Shown: piece after piece, positions 7,947 through 15,561 of the stretch
Numbering within the stretch: position 1 is the first letter of the stretch
How the letters are laid out: each line of letters opens with the position of its first letter
NCBI RefSeq assembly: GCF_012767755.2
Contig: NZ_AP023189.1
Coordinates: 5,148,001-5,212,000 of the forward strand
Direction: 5' to 3'
Length of the DNA stretch: 64,000 bases
Origin: Pseudomonas tohonis
Lineage (GTDB): Bacteria > Pseudomonadota > Gammaproteobacteria > Pseudomonadales > Pseudomonadaceae
The notes under the pieces: generated by a model
The model's input: the letters and a program-made list of their open reading frames with translations, nothing else
Told to the model about the DNA's origin: nothing
Database searches by the model: none
Position numbers and translations under genes: made by a program

Positions 7947-10445
7947 ATGACCCGCTCGCCCTTCCGCCGCCTGGCCTTCGGTACCCTGCGCCGCCTCCTC
8001 TACCTGTGGGTGCGCTCGGAAACCATCAACCAGTCCGCCTTCACCCTCAAGCTCGACCGCAGCAAGCCGGTGCTCTATGTGCTCCAGCAACCCTCGGCCA
8101 GCGACCTGGCGGTGGTGGACCGGGAATGCACCAAGGCCGGCCTGCCCCGCCCGGTGCTGCCGGTGGCGGTAGGCGACACCCTGGAGCCCGCGGCCTTCTT
8201 CTACCTGACCCCCGAGCCCGGCTGGTTCGGCGGCCAGGACAAGCGCGGCACCTCGCCCACCCTGGTGCGCGTGCTCGACGCCATCCAGCAGCACGCCGTG
8301 GATGACGCGCAGATCATTCCGGTCACCGTGTTCTGGGGCCAGTCCCCGGACCGCGAGACCAGCCCCTGGAAGCTGCTGTTCGCCGACAGCTGGGCCGTCA
8401 CCGGGCGCCTGCGCAAGCTGGTCAGCATCCTCATCCTCGGGCGCAAGACCCGGGTGCAGTTCTCCGCCCCCATCCACCTGCGCGAGCTGATCGCCCAGGG
8501 CAAGGGCCCGGAACGCACCCAGCGCATGGTGCAGCGCATCCTGCGGGTGCACTTCCGCAACCAGAAGACCGCCGTGATCGGCCCGGACCTCTCCCACCGC
8601 CGCAACCTGGTGAAGGGGCTGGTGCATTCGGACCTGGTGCGCCAGGCCATCGCCGAAGAAGCCGAGCGCGAGAAGATCAGCCCGGCCAAGGCCGAGGCCC
8701 AGGCGCTGAAGTACGGCAACGAGATCGCCTCGGACTTCGCCTATACCGCCATCCGCTTCCTCGAAGTGGTGCTGAGCTGGTTCTGGAACAAGCTCTACGA
8801 GGGCATCAAGGTCAACCACATCGAAGGGGTGCAGGACATCGCCCAGGGCCACGAGGTCATCTACGTGCCCTGCCACCGCAGCCACATCGACTACCTGCTG
8901 CTCTCCTACCTGCTGTTCCGCAACGGCCTGACCCCGCCGCACATCGCCGCCGGCATCAACCTCAACATGCCGGTGATCGGCGGCCTGCTGCGCCGGGGCG
9001 GCGCCTTCTTCATGCGCCGCACCTTCAAGGGCAACCCGCTCTACACCGCGGTGTTCAACGAATACCTGCACACCCTGTTCAGCCGTGGCTTCCCGGTGGA
9101 GTACTTCGTCGAGGGCGGGCGTTCGCGCACCGGCCGCATGCTCCACCCCAAGACCGGCATGCTCGCCATCACCCTGCGCAGCTTCCTGCGCTCCTCGCGC
9201 CTGCCCGTGGTCTTCGTCCCGGTCTACATCGGCTACGAGCGCGTGCTGGAGGGCCGCACCTACCTGGGCGAGCTGCGTGGCGCGAGCAAGAAGAAGGAAT
9301 CGATCTTCGACATCTTCAAGGTCATCGGCGCACTGAAGCTGCGCTTCGGCAGCGTCGCGGTGAACTTCGGCGAGCCCATCAAGCTGGCCGAGTTCCTCGA
9401 CCAAGAGCAGCCCGACTGGCGTGAGCAGGAGCTGGGCCCGCAGTTCCGTCCGCAATGGCTCAACGAAACCACCAACCGCCTGGCCACTCGCGTCGCTCGC
9501 CACCTCAACGACGCGGCGGCGATCAACCCGGTCAACCTGGTCGCCCTGGCGCTGCTCTCCACCAGCCGCCTGGCCCTGGACGAACGTGCCCTCACCCGGG
9601 TCCTCGACCTCTACCTGGCCCTGCTGCGCGCCGTGCCCTATTCGCCCCACGCCACCCTGCCGGAAGGCGATGGCCAGGCGCTGATCCAGTACGTGCAGAG
9701 CATGAACCTGTTGGCCGAGCAGAAGGACGCCCTGGGCAAGATCCTCTACCTGGACGAGCAGAACGCCGTCCTGATGACCTACTACCGCAACAACGTGCTG
9801 CACATCTTCGCCCTGCCGGCGCTGCTCGCGAGCTTCTTCCAGAGCAGCGGGCGCAGCAGCCGCGAGCAGATCCTGCGCTACACCCGAGCGCTCTACCCCT
9901 ACCTGCAGGCCGAGCTGTTCATCCGCTGGAACCTGGACGAGCTGGACGCCGTGGTCGACCAGTGGCTGGCCGCCTTCGTCGAGCAGGGGTTGCTGAAGTT
10001 CGAGAACGACACCTACGTGCGTCCCGCCCCCAGCTCGCGCCAGTTCGTGCTGCTGACCCTGCTCTCGCGTGCCATCGCCCAGACCCTGCAGCGCTTCTAC
10101 ATGGCCATCGCCCTGCTGCTCAACGCCGGGCAGAACCAGCTGACCGCCGAAGAGCTCGAAGACCTGTGCACCGTGATGGCCCAGCGCCTGTCCATCCTCC
10201 ACGGGCTCAACGCCCCGGAGTTCTTCGACAAGAGCCTGTTCCGCCACTTCATCCAGACCCTGCTCGACCAGCGCGTGCTGCGCCAGGACGACGCCGGCAA
10301 GCTCAGCTACCACCCGGCCCTTGGCGATCTCGCCGAAGGCGCCGCCAAGCGCGTGCTGCCGGCGGAGATCCGCCTGTCGATCCGCCAGGTCGCCCTGGAG
10401 CGCCAGGGCGAAGCCGAGACCGAAGCACCGGTCGACGCGCCCTGA
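7947..10445 (+). CDS. plsB: Glycerol-3-phosphate 1-O-acyltransferase PlsB
   Basis: Inner-membrane-associated enzyme that puts the first acyl chain on sn-glycerol-3-phosphate, the committed step of phospholipid synthesis. The product has 832 residues, the normal size. All four acyltransferase blocks are visible: [12 protein letters not shown] (catalytic HxxxxD), [23 protein letters not shown] and [12 protein letters not shown] chose the ATG at 7947 because the protein then begins [12 protein letters not shown] near the family N-terminus; the frame upstream continues through the leader without conserved sequence. It is divergent from the ABC operon and followed by a very strong hairpin. Confidence 0.95.
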   Translation: MTRSPFRRLAFGTLRRLLYLWVRSETINQSAFTLKLDRSKPVLYVLQQPSASDLAVVDRECTKAGLPRPVLPVAVGDTLEPAAFFYLTPEPGWFGGQDKRGTSPTLVRVLDAIQQHAVDDAQIIPVTVFWGQSPDRETSPWKLLFADSWAVTGRLRKLVSILILGRKTRVQFSAPIHLRELIAQGKGPERTQRMVQRILRVHFRNQKTAVIGPDLSHRRNLVKGLVHSDLVRQAIAEEAEREKISPAKAEAQALKYGNEIASDFAYTAIRFLEVVLSWFWNKLYEGIKVNHIEGVQDIAQGHEVIYVPCHRSHIDYLLLSYLLFRNGLTPPHIAAGINLNMPVIGGLLRRGGAFFMRRTFKGNPLYTAVFNEYLHTLFSRGFPVEYFVEGGRSRTGRMLHPKTGMLAITLRSFLRSSRLPVVFVPVYIGYERVLEGRTYLGELRGASKKKESIFDIFKVIGALKLRFGSVAVNFGEPIKLAEFLDQEQPDWREQELGPQFRPQWLNETTNRLATRVARHLNDAAAINPVNLVALALLSTSRLALDERALTRVLDLYLALLRAVPYSPHATLPEGDGQALIQYVQSMNLLAEQKDALGKILYLDEQNAVLMTYYRNNVLHIFALPALLASFFQSSGRSSREQILRYTRALYPYLQAELFIRWNLDELDAVVDQWLAAFVEQGLLKFENDTYVRPAPSSRQFVLLTLLSRAIAQTLQRFYMAIALLLNAGQNQLTAEELEDLCTVMAQRLSILHGLNAPEFFDKSLFRHFIQTLLDQRVLRQDDAGKLSYHPALGDLAEGAAKRVLPAEIRLSIRQVALERQGEAETEAPVDAP

Positions 10446-10451
10446 TCCCCT

Positions 10452-10475
10452 GGCCGGCCCCGCCCGGGGCCGGCC
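10452..10475 (+). terminator. Strong GC hairpin downstream of plsB
   Basis: A perfect 10-bp stem (10452-10461 with 10466-10475) with a GCCC loop begins 7 bases after the plsB stop. It lacks a T-tract, so it could be a terminator of the weak-tail type or an mRNA 3'-end stabiliser. Confidence 0.5.
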
Positions 10476-10607
10476 CCCCTCCTCCGAACATTTAGGGAAC
10501 TCGCCTACACGCCGCTGGGGAGCGTGCCGAACGGCCTCCTCGTGCCCGCTCAGTACCATGGCCGGCCTGCGACCAGCAGGACTCCTTAAACAAGGACGAT
10601 GCCGACC

Positions 10608-10871
10608 ATGCTGCTCAGATCAATCCCCATCCAGAACGCCGATGGCCAGGCGCTCAACGCCGCCATCCTCTGCTGTTTCGGGATCGCCGCCCTGGAGCGC
10701 GACTTCCTGCTCTATACCCTCGACGAACCCCAGCCCGGCCGCCGCTGCAAGGCCTACATCGCCGAGCTCACCCTCCACCCCGAGGGCTACAGCCTGAACG
10801 CCATCGAGGACCACCACTGGAGCCAGGTGAAACGGGTGCTCAAGGAGCTGACCCGGGAGCGCTCCTCATGA
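10608..10871 (+). CDS. Conserved hypothetical protein, 87 residues
   Basis: I recognise no domain. The small protein begins MLLRSIPIQNADGQAL and contains a Cys pair (ILCCFGIA), with no signal peptide. An ATG nine bases upstream (10599) is also in frame, but AGGAC lies only 1-2 bases from it and about 10 from this one, so I prefer 10608. The gene overlaps the next by ATGA, so the two are coupled. P. aeruginosa has two small genes between plsB and the mexJK locus, as I recall, in agreement with this pair. Confidence 0.7.
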   Translation: MLLRSIPIQNADGQALNAAILCCFGIAALERDFLLYTLDEPQPGRRCKAYIAELTLHPEGYSLNAIEDHHWSQVKRVLKELTRERSS

Positions 10872-11368
10872 GCCCGCGCCAGCACGCGCTGGAGTTCCAC
10901 CTGCTGAACCTCAAGGCGCTGCCGCTGAGCCAGCCCGTGGAACCTAGCCGCGTGGAGGAGCACCGCACGGTGCTGCTCGACCGCGACGCGCTGGAGCGGC
11001 TCATGGCGGTCACCGGCAAGGCCCATCGCGAGCAGGAGCACGGCGCCTGGAACATCGCCGCGGCGCCAGGACCAGCCGCGCCGCCCGCGGTACCCGGTCG
11101 CGCGGCGCACCTGCAGCGCCTGGAAGGGGAGCTCGTCCAGCGCATGGAGCGACTCCAGCAACAGGCACGCGAACTGGCCAGGCGCGAAGCGGAACTGGAG
11201 CGCCGGGAATCCAGCCTGGCCAAGCGCGAGGCGGCGCAGCGCCAGCGTGGTCGGAGCATGGCGCAGCGACTGGAACAACTGGTCAGCGCCCAGCGGCGCC
11301 TTCGGGAACTCAGCCGCGCGCTGCAGGAGCGAGCGCCGGCCTCGAAGGCCGACACCGACGGTCGATGA
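10868..11368 (+). CDS. Hypothetical coiled-coil protein
   Basis: 166 residues, no signal peptide and no recognised domain. From about residue 75 to 150 the sequence is a long charged helix rich in Arg, Glu, Gln and Leu with heptad-like spacing, a probable coiled coil. The N-terminal 45 residues carry 'LNLKALPLSQPVEPSR'. It begins inside the stop of the previous small gene (ATGA), so it is the second gene of a coupled pair. The function is unknown; a structural or scaffolding role is only a guess from the helix. Confidence 0.7.
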   Translation: MSPRQHALEFHLLNLKALPLSQPVEPSRVEEHRTVLLDRDALERLMAVTGKAHREQEHGAWNIAAAPGPAAPPAVPGRAAHLQRLEGELVQRMERLQQQARELARREAELERRESSLAKREAAQRQRGRSMAQRLEQLVSAQRRLRELSRALQERAPASKADTDGR

Positions 11369-11451
11369 TCCGAACCGGGCGCATGGGTGCTGTACCCCCG
11401 CGCCCTCGCTTCTATAGTGTGTCTATCGTCGCCAACGGACCACGAGGCCCC

Positions 11452-11850
11452 ATGAAATCGCCCAGCCTGCTGCTCGCCAGCGCCCTGCTCGTCGCCTGCA
11501 CCACCGTCCAGCCACCGTCCCAGGAGCACCTGAACGGCGAGGTCTACTACCTGCAACGCAGCGCCCTGCCGCCGGACGCCACCTTGCGTGTCTCGCTGCA
11601 GGATGTCTCGCTGGCCGATGCCCCCGCGCGCGAACTCGCCTACCAGCAGGGCCGCGTCGAGGGGCAGGTGCCCCTGCCCTTCCAGCTCAGCTACGACCCG
11701 GCCAACCTGCAGCCCGGCCACAGCTACGCGGTGAGCGCCCGCATCGAGCGCGACGGCAAGCTGCTGTTCATCAGCACCGAGCGCCACTCGGTTAAACTCG
11801 ACGGCAGCGACCCGCAGCCCCTGCGCATCAAGGTCGACGCCGTTCCCTGA
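11452..11850 (+). CDS. YbaY-family lipoprotein
   Basis: 132-residue exported lipoprotein. The signal peptide ends in a lipobox LVAC (Cys at residue 16) followed by TTVQPP. The mature part matches the YbaY / type III secretion pilotin-like fold: GEVYYLQRSALPPDATLRV, then a VPLPFQLSYDP segment, then GHSYAVSARIERDGKLLFI. The ATG at 11452 directly precedes the signal peptide; an upstream in-frame codon gives an extension with no signal features. It is probably an outer-membrane lipoprotein of unknown role. DUF4197 follows 30 bases later. Confidence 0.82.
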   Translation: MKSPSLLLASALLVACTTVQPPSQEHLNGEVYYLQRSALPPDATLRVSLQDVSLADAPARELAYQQGRVEGQVPLPFQLSYDPANLQPGHSYAVSARIERDGKLLFISTERHSVKLDGSDPQPLRIKVDAVP

Positions 11851-11880
11851 CAACCGCTTTCCCGCCACAAGGATGCCGCC

Positions 11881-12558
11881 ATGTTCCGACTCACCACCCT
11901 GGTCGCCGGCCTCGCCCTCTCCGCCAGCGCCTTCGCCCTCTCCCTCAGCGACCTCAGCCAGCAGGACGCCAGCGGCGGCCTCAAGGACGCCCTCACCCAG
12001 GGCGCCAAGGTCGCCGTGCAGCAGCTCGGCAAGCCGGGCGGCTTCAGCGAGAACCCCGAGGTGCGCATCGAGCTGCCGGGCAAGCTCGGCAAGGCCGCCA
12101 AGACCATGAAGATGATGGGCATGGGCGCCCAGGTCGACCAGCTGGAAGCCAGCATGAACAAGGCCGCCGAGGCCGCCGTGCCGGAAGCCCAGGCGCTGCT
12201 GGTGGACGCGGTGAAGAAGATGACCGTGCAGGACGCCAAGGGCATTCTCTCCGGCCCCGAGGACTCCGCCACCCAGTACCTGAACAAGACCAGCCGCGAA
12301 CAGCTGCGCGCCAGGTTCCTGCCCATCGTCAAGAAAGCCACCGACCAGGTCGGCCTGGCCAAGCAGTACAACAGCTTCGCCGGCCAGGCCGCGAGCTTCG
12401 GCGTGGTCGACGCCAAGAGCGCCAACATCGAGAGCTACGTGACCGAGGAAGCCCTCGACGGCCTGTTCAAGATGATCGCCGAGCAGGAGGCCAGCATCCG
12501 CAAGAACCCCGCTGCCGCGGCCACCGGCCTGGCGAAGAAGGTCTTCGGCGTGCTCTGA
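11881..12558 (+). CDS. DUF4197 domain-containing exported protein
   Basis: 225 residues with a cleavable signal peptide (cleavage likely after AFA near residue 19). The remainder is helical and fits DUF4197: 'GLKDALTQGAKVAVQQLGKPGGF' near the start and 'YFCLNKTS'-like 'ATQYLNKTSREQL' in the middle. It is likely a soluble periplasmic protein. No function is established for the family as far as I know. A clear terminator follows, making it the last gene of the plsB-side cluster. Confidence 0.85.
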   Translation: MFRLTTLVAGLALSASAFALSLSDLSQQDASGGLKDALTQGAKVAVQQLGKPGGFSENPEVRIELPGKLGKAAKTMKMMGMGAQVDQLEASMNKAAEAAVPEAQALLVDAVKKMTVQDAKGILSGPEDSATQYLNKTSREQLRARFLPIVKKATDQVGLAKQYNSFAGQAASFGVVDAKSANIESYVTEEALDGLFKMIAEQEASIRKNPAAAATGLAKKVFGVL

Positions 12559-12573
12559 GCCTCAGCCCGAAAC

Positions 12574-12603
12574 GAAAAAGCCCGGCCAAGTGCCGGGCTT
12601 TTT
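12574..12603 (+). terminator. Rho-independent terminator after the DUF4197 gene
   Basis: A 9-bp stem (12578-12586 with 12592-12600) closes on CAAGT and is followed by TTTTT, with an A-run on the left. It starts about 15 bases after the stop codon. Confidence 0.85.
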
Positions 12604-12610
12604 CATGCAT

Positions 12611-12645
12611 CCGTAGGTTGGCGCCGAGCGCAGCGAGGCCCAACG
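12611..12645. repeat. GTAGGnTGG-type intergenic hairpin, GTTGG/CCAAC variant
   Basis: Reads CGTAGGTTGG, then GCGCAGCGAGG, then CCCAACGG. Arms GTTGG (12617-12621) and CCAAC (12640-12644) pair. The GAGCGCAGCGA core also occurs in the 17436 element, so it belongs to the same family. Confidence 0.6.
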
Positions 12646-12674
12646 GACAAACATCCGAGACTGCCTAGTGGCCT

Positions 12675-12790
12675 GATCGCGAATGAATTCGCTTCCACAA
12701 AGGCAGGCTCATCACCACTGTGTAGGGTGGAGGTCGCTCTTTACCTCCACCAGGCGGAGTCGAACGCGGCAAAGGTTCATGCCTGGACTC
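12675..12790. repeat. Composite intergenic repeat, copy A (GCGAAT palindrome plus GGTGGAGGT hairpin)
   Basis: Contains GCGAATGAATTCGC (12679-12692) followed by CCACAAAGGCAG, then GGTGGAGGT (12726-12734) and ACCTCCACC (12743-12751), a perfect 9-bp stem with an 8-base loop. The right flank GGCGGAGTCGAACGCGGCAA resembles that of copies B and D. It lies between the DUF4197 terminator and the 3' end of the Rieske gene. Confidence 0.8.
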
Positions 12791-12804
12791 CACCGCGCAC
12801 GCGA

Positions 12805-13965
12805 TCAACCCCGCCCCACCACCTCCACCCGCTCATCCCCCAGCGCCTCGTCCAGGCCCTGGTGGAACCAGCGCAACGCCTGCTCGTAGCGCCCATGCCA
12901 GAGGCGGTCGCTGGCGCCGGCGCGGATGCCTTCCTGCACCCGCGCGGCCATGGCGAAGTCCTCCTCCAGGGCGGCATAGAGGATCTCGTTGTTCTTCTCG
13001 AAATAGCGCCGGGCCTTCTCCGTCACCGGCTCCTCGGCCAGCAGCGTGTGGCCAAGCACCCGGGTGGCCAGCGGGCCATCGGGGAATACGCTGGAGAAGT
13101 CGATGTGGTCCGGCTCCACCAGCACCAGGGTGTTGGGCCAGAGGAAGTACAGCAGGTTGCCGTGGCGGCGCAGGTCCCACTCGGCCTCGGGCCGCGCCTG
13201 CACCTCGCGCAGGTTGCGCTTCACGTAGTAGTTGCGGATGTGCCGGCCGAAACGCTCGAACAGCCCCAGGTTCGGCCAGAACAGGTGGTCGATCGTGGCC
13301 TGGTGCGCCTTGGCCACATGGTAATTCTCCAAGAAGGTGTCGATGGTCAGCTTCCAGTTCACCGGCCGGCGGATGTCGCGCGGGTCGAAGACCACGTGCT
13401 CGTCCAGGCCGAAGCTTACGAAATCGGCCATCAGCTCGGGGCCGAAGAACGCCGGCATGTCCAATGCCGGGCCCGGCGAGTGCCGCGCCCAGATGGCACC
13501 GAAACACTCGGCCACCGGCACCTCGGTGAGGTTCAGGCAGCCGCGCTCGACGCCCTCGAACCCGTAGCCGTGGGGGATGCCGCGCAACTGCCCGTCCGGG
13601 TTGTAGGCCCAGGCGTGGTAGGGGCAGACGAAGACCCGGTTGGGGCCTTCCACCTCCGCCACCAACTGCGTGCCACGGTGCTTGCAGACGTTGAGAAAGC
13701 CGCGCAGCCGCCCGGCCTCGTCACGCACCAGCAGCAGCGGCGCCAACAGGTCGCGGGTGATGAAGCGCCCCGCCGCCACCTCGCTGGAGCGCGCCACCAG
13801 CACCGGCTCGCGGCGCAGCACCTCGTCCCGCTCACGCCGATGGCGCGCCTCGTCGAGGTAGCTGTCCACCGCCAGGGACGAGGCCGTCTCCAGGCAATCG
13901 GAAACGCCCTGTTCGGCCAGCGCCAATGCCTTCCTCAGCAATTCAACCTGGGTCGCGTGCTGCAT
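12805..13965 (-). CDS. Rieske [2Fe-2S] aromatic ring-hydroxylating oxygenase alpha subunit
   Basis: 386-residue terminal oxygenase component. The Rieske cluster ligands are Cys94-x-His96 (CKHRG) and Cys114-x2-His117 (CPYH). The mononuclear iron site has His216 and His221 (NYHVAKAH) and probably Asp336 (EEDFAMA), the 2-His-1-carboxylate triad of the family. It would insert oxygen into an aromatic, amine or similar substrate, using electrons from a separate reductase. No reductase or ferredoxin gene is adjacent, so one must be encoded elsewhere. A TetR gene lies 24 bases upstream in the same direction. The substrate cannot be told. Confidence 0.9.
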   Translation of the reverse strand: MQHATQVELLRKALALAEQGVSDCLETASSLAVDSYLDEARHRRERDEVLRREPVLVARSSEVAAGRFITRDLLAPLLLVRDEAGRLRGFLNVCKHRGTQLVAEVEGPNRVFVCPYHAWAYNPDGQLRGIPHGYGFEGVERGCLNLTEVPVAECFGAIWARHSPGPALDMPAFFGPELMADFVSFGLDEHVVFDPRDIRRPVNWKLTIDTFLENYHVAKAHQATIDHLFWPNLGLFERFGRHIRNYYVKRNLREVQARPEAEWDLRRHGNLLYFLWPNTLVLVEPDHIDFSSVFPDGPLATRVLGHTLLAEEPVTEKARRYFEKNNEILYAALEEDFAMAARVQEGIRAGASDRLWHGRYEQALRWFHQGLDEALGDERVEVVGRG

Positions 13966-13989
13966 GCCTGCCTCTTCTTGGTGTTGGGG

Positions 13990-14592
13990 TCATGTCGGCT
14001 GGAGTGGCGCCAGCGCGCCACGGATGAAATGCCAGAGCTGGCGCGACAGCTGCTCCGCCGGCGGTCGCGGTGAGCGGCCGAGCGCCTCAAGCAATGCCTG
14101 GTGCATGCCGCCGAGGATCATCGCCGAGACCAGCTCCGGGTCGAGGCCCGCGTTCAGCTGCCCGGCGGCCTGGCCACGGCGGATGTTGTCGGCACCCTGG
14201 CGAACGTTCTCGGCGATGCGCCGGGCCTCCAGCGCGGCCACCTCCGGCTCCCGTGCCAGGCTCACGAGCAGCAGCGGCGCCAGGGGCTCGCCGTAGACGA
14301 ACTGCACCGCGCGGCGCACCCGTTGTTCCTCGCGGCTGCACCAGTCCTCGGCGCCCGGCAGCGGGTCGGCCGCCATCACCTCGGCCTGGTAGCGGTCGTG
14401 GAAATCCTCCGCCACCGCTGCCAGCAGCCCCGCACGCGAGGCGAAGTAGCGGTAGATCAGGCCGACCGAGACACCCGCCCGCTCCGCCACACGCCCCACC
14501 TCAAGGCCGCCGCCGAGCTCGAGCAGCTCGTCTCGGGCGGCGTCCATCAGGCTGGCGCGGGTTCTCTGGGCCTTGGGGGAAAGATCGGTCAT
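13990..14592 (-). CDS. TetR/AcrR family transcriptional regulator of the Rieske/crotonase locus
   Basis: 200-residue repressor-type protein. The N-terminal helix-turn-helix is visible (GRVAERAGVSVGLIYRYF, about residues 32-49), and the C-terminal ligand-binding domain is helical. It is transcribed with the Rieske gene and diverges from the crotonase-acyl-CoA synthetase pair. The 101-base gap between contains a 19-bp inverted repeat (14622-14640) that is the obvious operator candidate. An acyl-CoA or aromatic-CoA ligand would fit the neighbouring genes, but that is inference. Confidence 0.88.
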   Translation of the reverse strand: MTDLSPKAQRTRASLMDAARDELLELGGGLEVGRVAERAGVSVGLIYRYFASRAGLLAAVAEDFHDRYQAEVMAADPLPGAEDWCSREEQRVRRAVQFVYGEPLAPLLLVSLAREPEVAALEARRIAENVRQGADNIRRGQAAGQLNAGLDPELVSAMILGGMHQALLEALGRSPRPPAEQLSRQLWHFIRGALAPLQPT

Positions 14593-14621
14593 GGGGTTCT
14601 CGATAAAGCGCTGGACAGAAA

Positions 14622-14640
14622 AAGTGAATTCAGTTTACTT
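14622..14640. promoter_or_regulatory. Candidate TetR operator between divergent units
   Basis: AAGTGAATTCAGTTTACTT is a 19-bp dyad whose half-sites AAGTnAA and TTnACTT are exact complements around a five-base centre. It sits midway in the 101-bp divergent promoter region of the TetR and crotonase genes, where repression of both directions is possible. Confidence 0.55.
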
Positions 14641-14693
14641 ATTTCTCCCGACACGCCAAGCCCCGATCCAATAAAAACCAACGGAGCATTCCC

Positions 14694-15527
14694 ATGACCG
14701 ACTCCACCGTCCACTACGCGGTCGACGGCCGCATCGCCACCCTCACCCTGAACAGGCCGGAGCGTCTCAACGCCATCGACGACCGCCTGCCCGCCGACCT
14801 GGAAGCCGCCGTGCTGCGCGCCAACGCCGACGACGCCGTGCACGTCATCGTCCTCACCGGGGCCGGGCGGGGCTTCTGCAGTGGCTACGACCTGAAGTTC
14901 TTCGCCGAGAACCCGCGCGGCATCTACGGCAGCCAGGAAATGCCCTGGGACCCGATGGTCGACTACGCGCTGATGAAGAAGAACACCGAGCACTTCATGA
15001 GCCTGTTCCGCAGCTACAAGCCGGTGATCGCCAAGGTGCACGGCCCGGCGGTGGCCGGCGGCAGCGACATCGCCCTGTGCTGCGACCTGATCCTGATGGC
15101 CGACGAGGCGGTGATCGGCTACCCGCCGGCGCGGGTCTGGGGCTGCCCGACCACGGCGATGTGGGTCTACCGGCTGGGCCCGGAGAAGGCCAAGCGCATG
15201 CTGCTGACAGGCGACCTCATCGACGGCCGCGAGGCCCAGCGCCTGGGCCTGGTCTACCAGAGCGTGCCGTTGGCCGAGCTGGACGCGGCGGTGCAAGCAC
15301 TGACCGCGCGCATGCAGGGCATCCCCCGCAACCAACTGATGATGCAGAAGCTGATGATCAACCAGGCCTTCCACAACATGGGCCTGGAAACCACGCAGAT
15401 GTTCGCCACACTCTTCGACGGCATCACCCGCCACAGCCCGGAGGGCGTGCGCTTCAAGGCGCGTTGCGAGGAAGTCGGGTTCGCCCAGGCGGTGAAGGAG
15501 CGCGACTCGGGCCAGCCCATTCCCTGA
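14694..15527 (+). CDS. Crotonase/enoyl-CoA hydratase superfamily protein with altered catalytic residues
   Basis: 277 residues with the crotonase fold: NRPERLNAID near the start, oxyanion-hole loop FCSGYDL (61-67) and VHGPAVAGGSDIALCCD (115-131). In enoyl-CoA hydratases two glutamates do the chemistry. Here the first position holds Asp125 (GGSD instead of GGCE), and the second region reads GYPPARVWG with no Glu. It therefore probably carries out another crotonase reaction, such as CoA-ester hydrolysis, isomerisation or decarboxylation. It begins a two-gene operon with an acyl-CoA synthetase 34 bases downstream, which could supply the CoA ester. Confidence 0.85.
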   Translation: MTDSTVHYAVDGRIATLTLNRPERLNAIDDRLPADLEAAVLRANADDAVHVIVLTGAGRGFCSGYDLKFFAENPRGIYGSQEMPWDPMVDYALMKKNTEHFMSLFRSYKPVIAKVHGPAVAGGSDIALCCDLILMADEAVIGYPPARVWGCPTTAMWVYRLGPEKAKRMLLTGDLIDGREAQRLGLVYQSVPLAELDAAVQALTARMQGIPRNQLMMQKLMINQAFHNMGLETTQMFATLFDGITRHSPEGVRFKARCEEVGFAQAVKERDSGQPIP

Positions 15528-15561
15528 GCCCCCGCCGTCCCACGAGTACAGGAGGTGTTCG

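Noticed and set aside
7905..10559. Long open frame on the - strand across plsB
   Set aside because: Shadow of plsB; no ribosome binding site, no recognisable domain, skewed composition.
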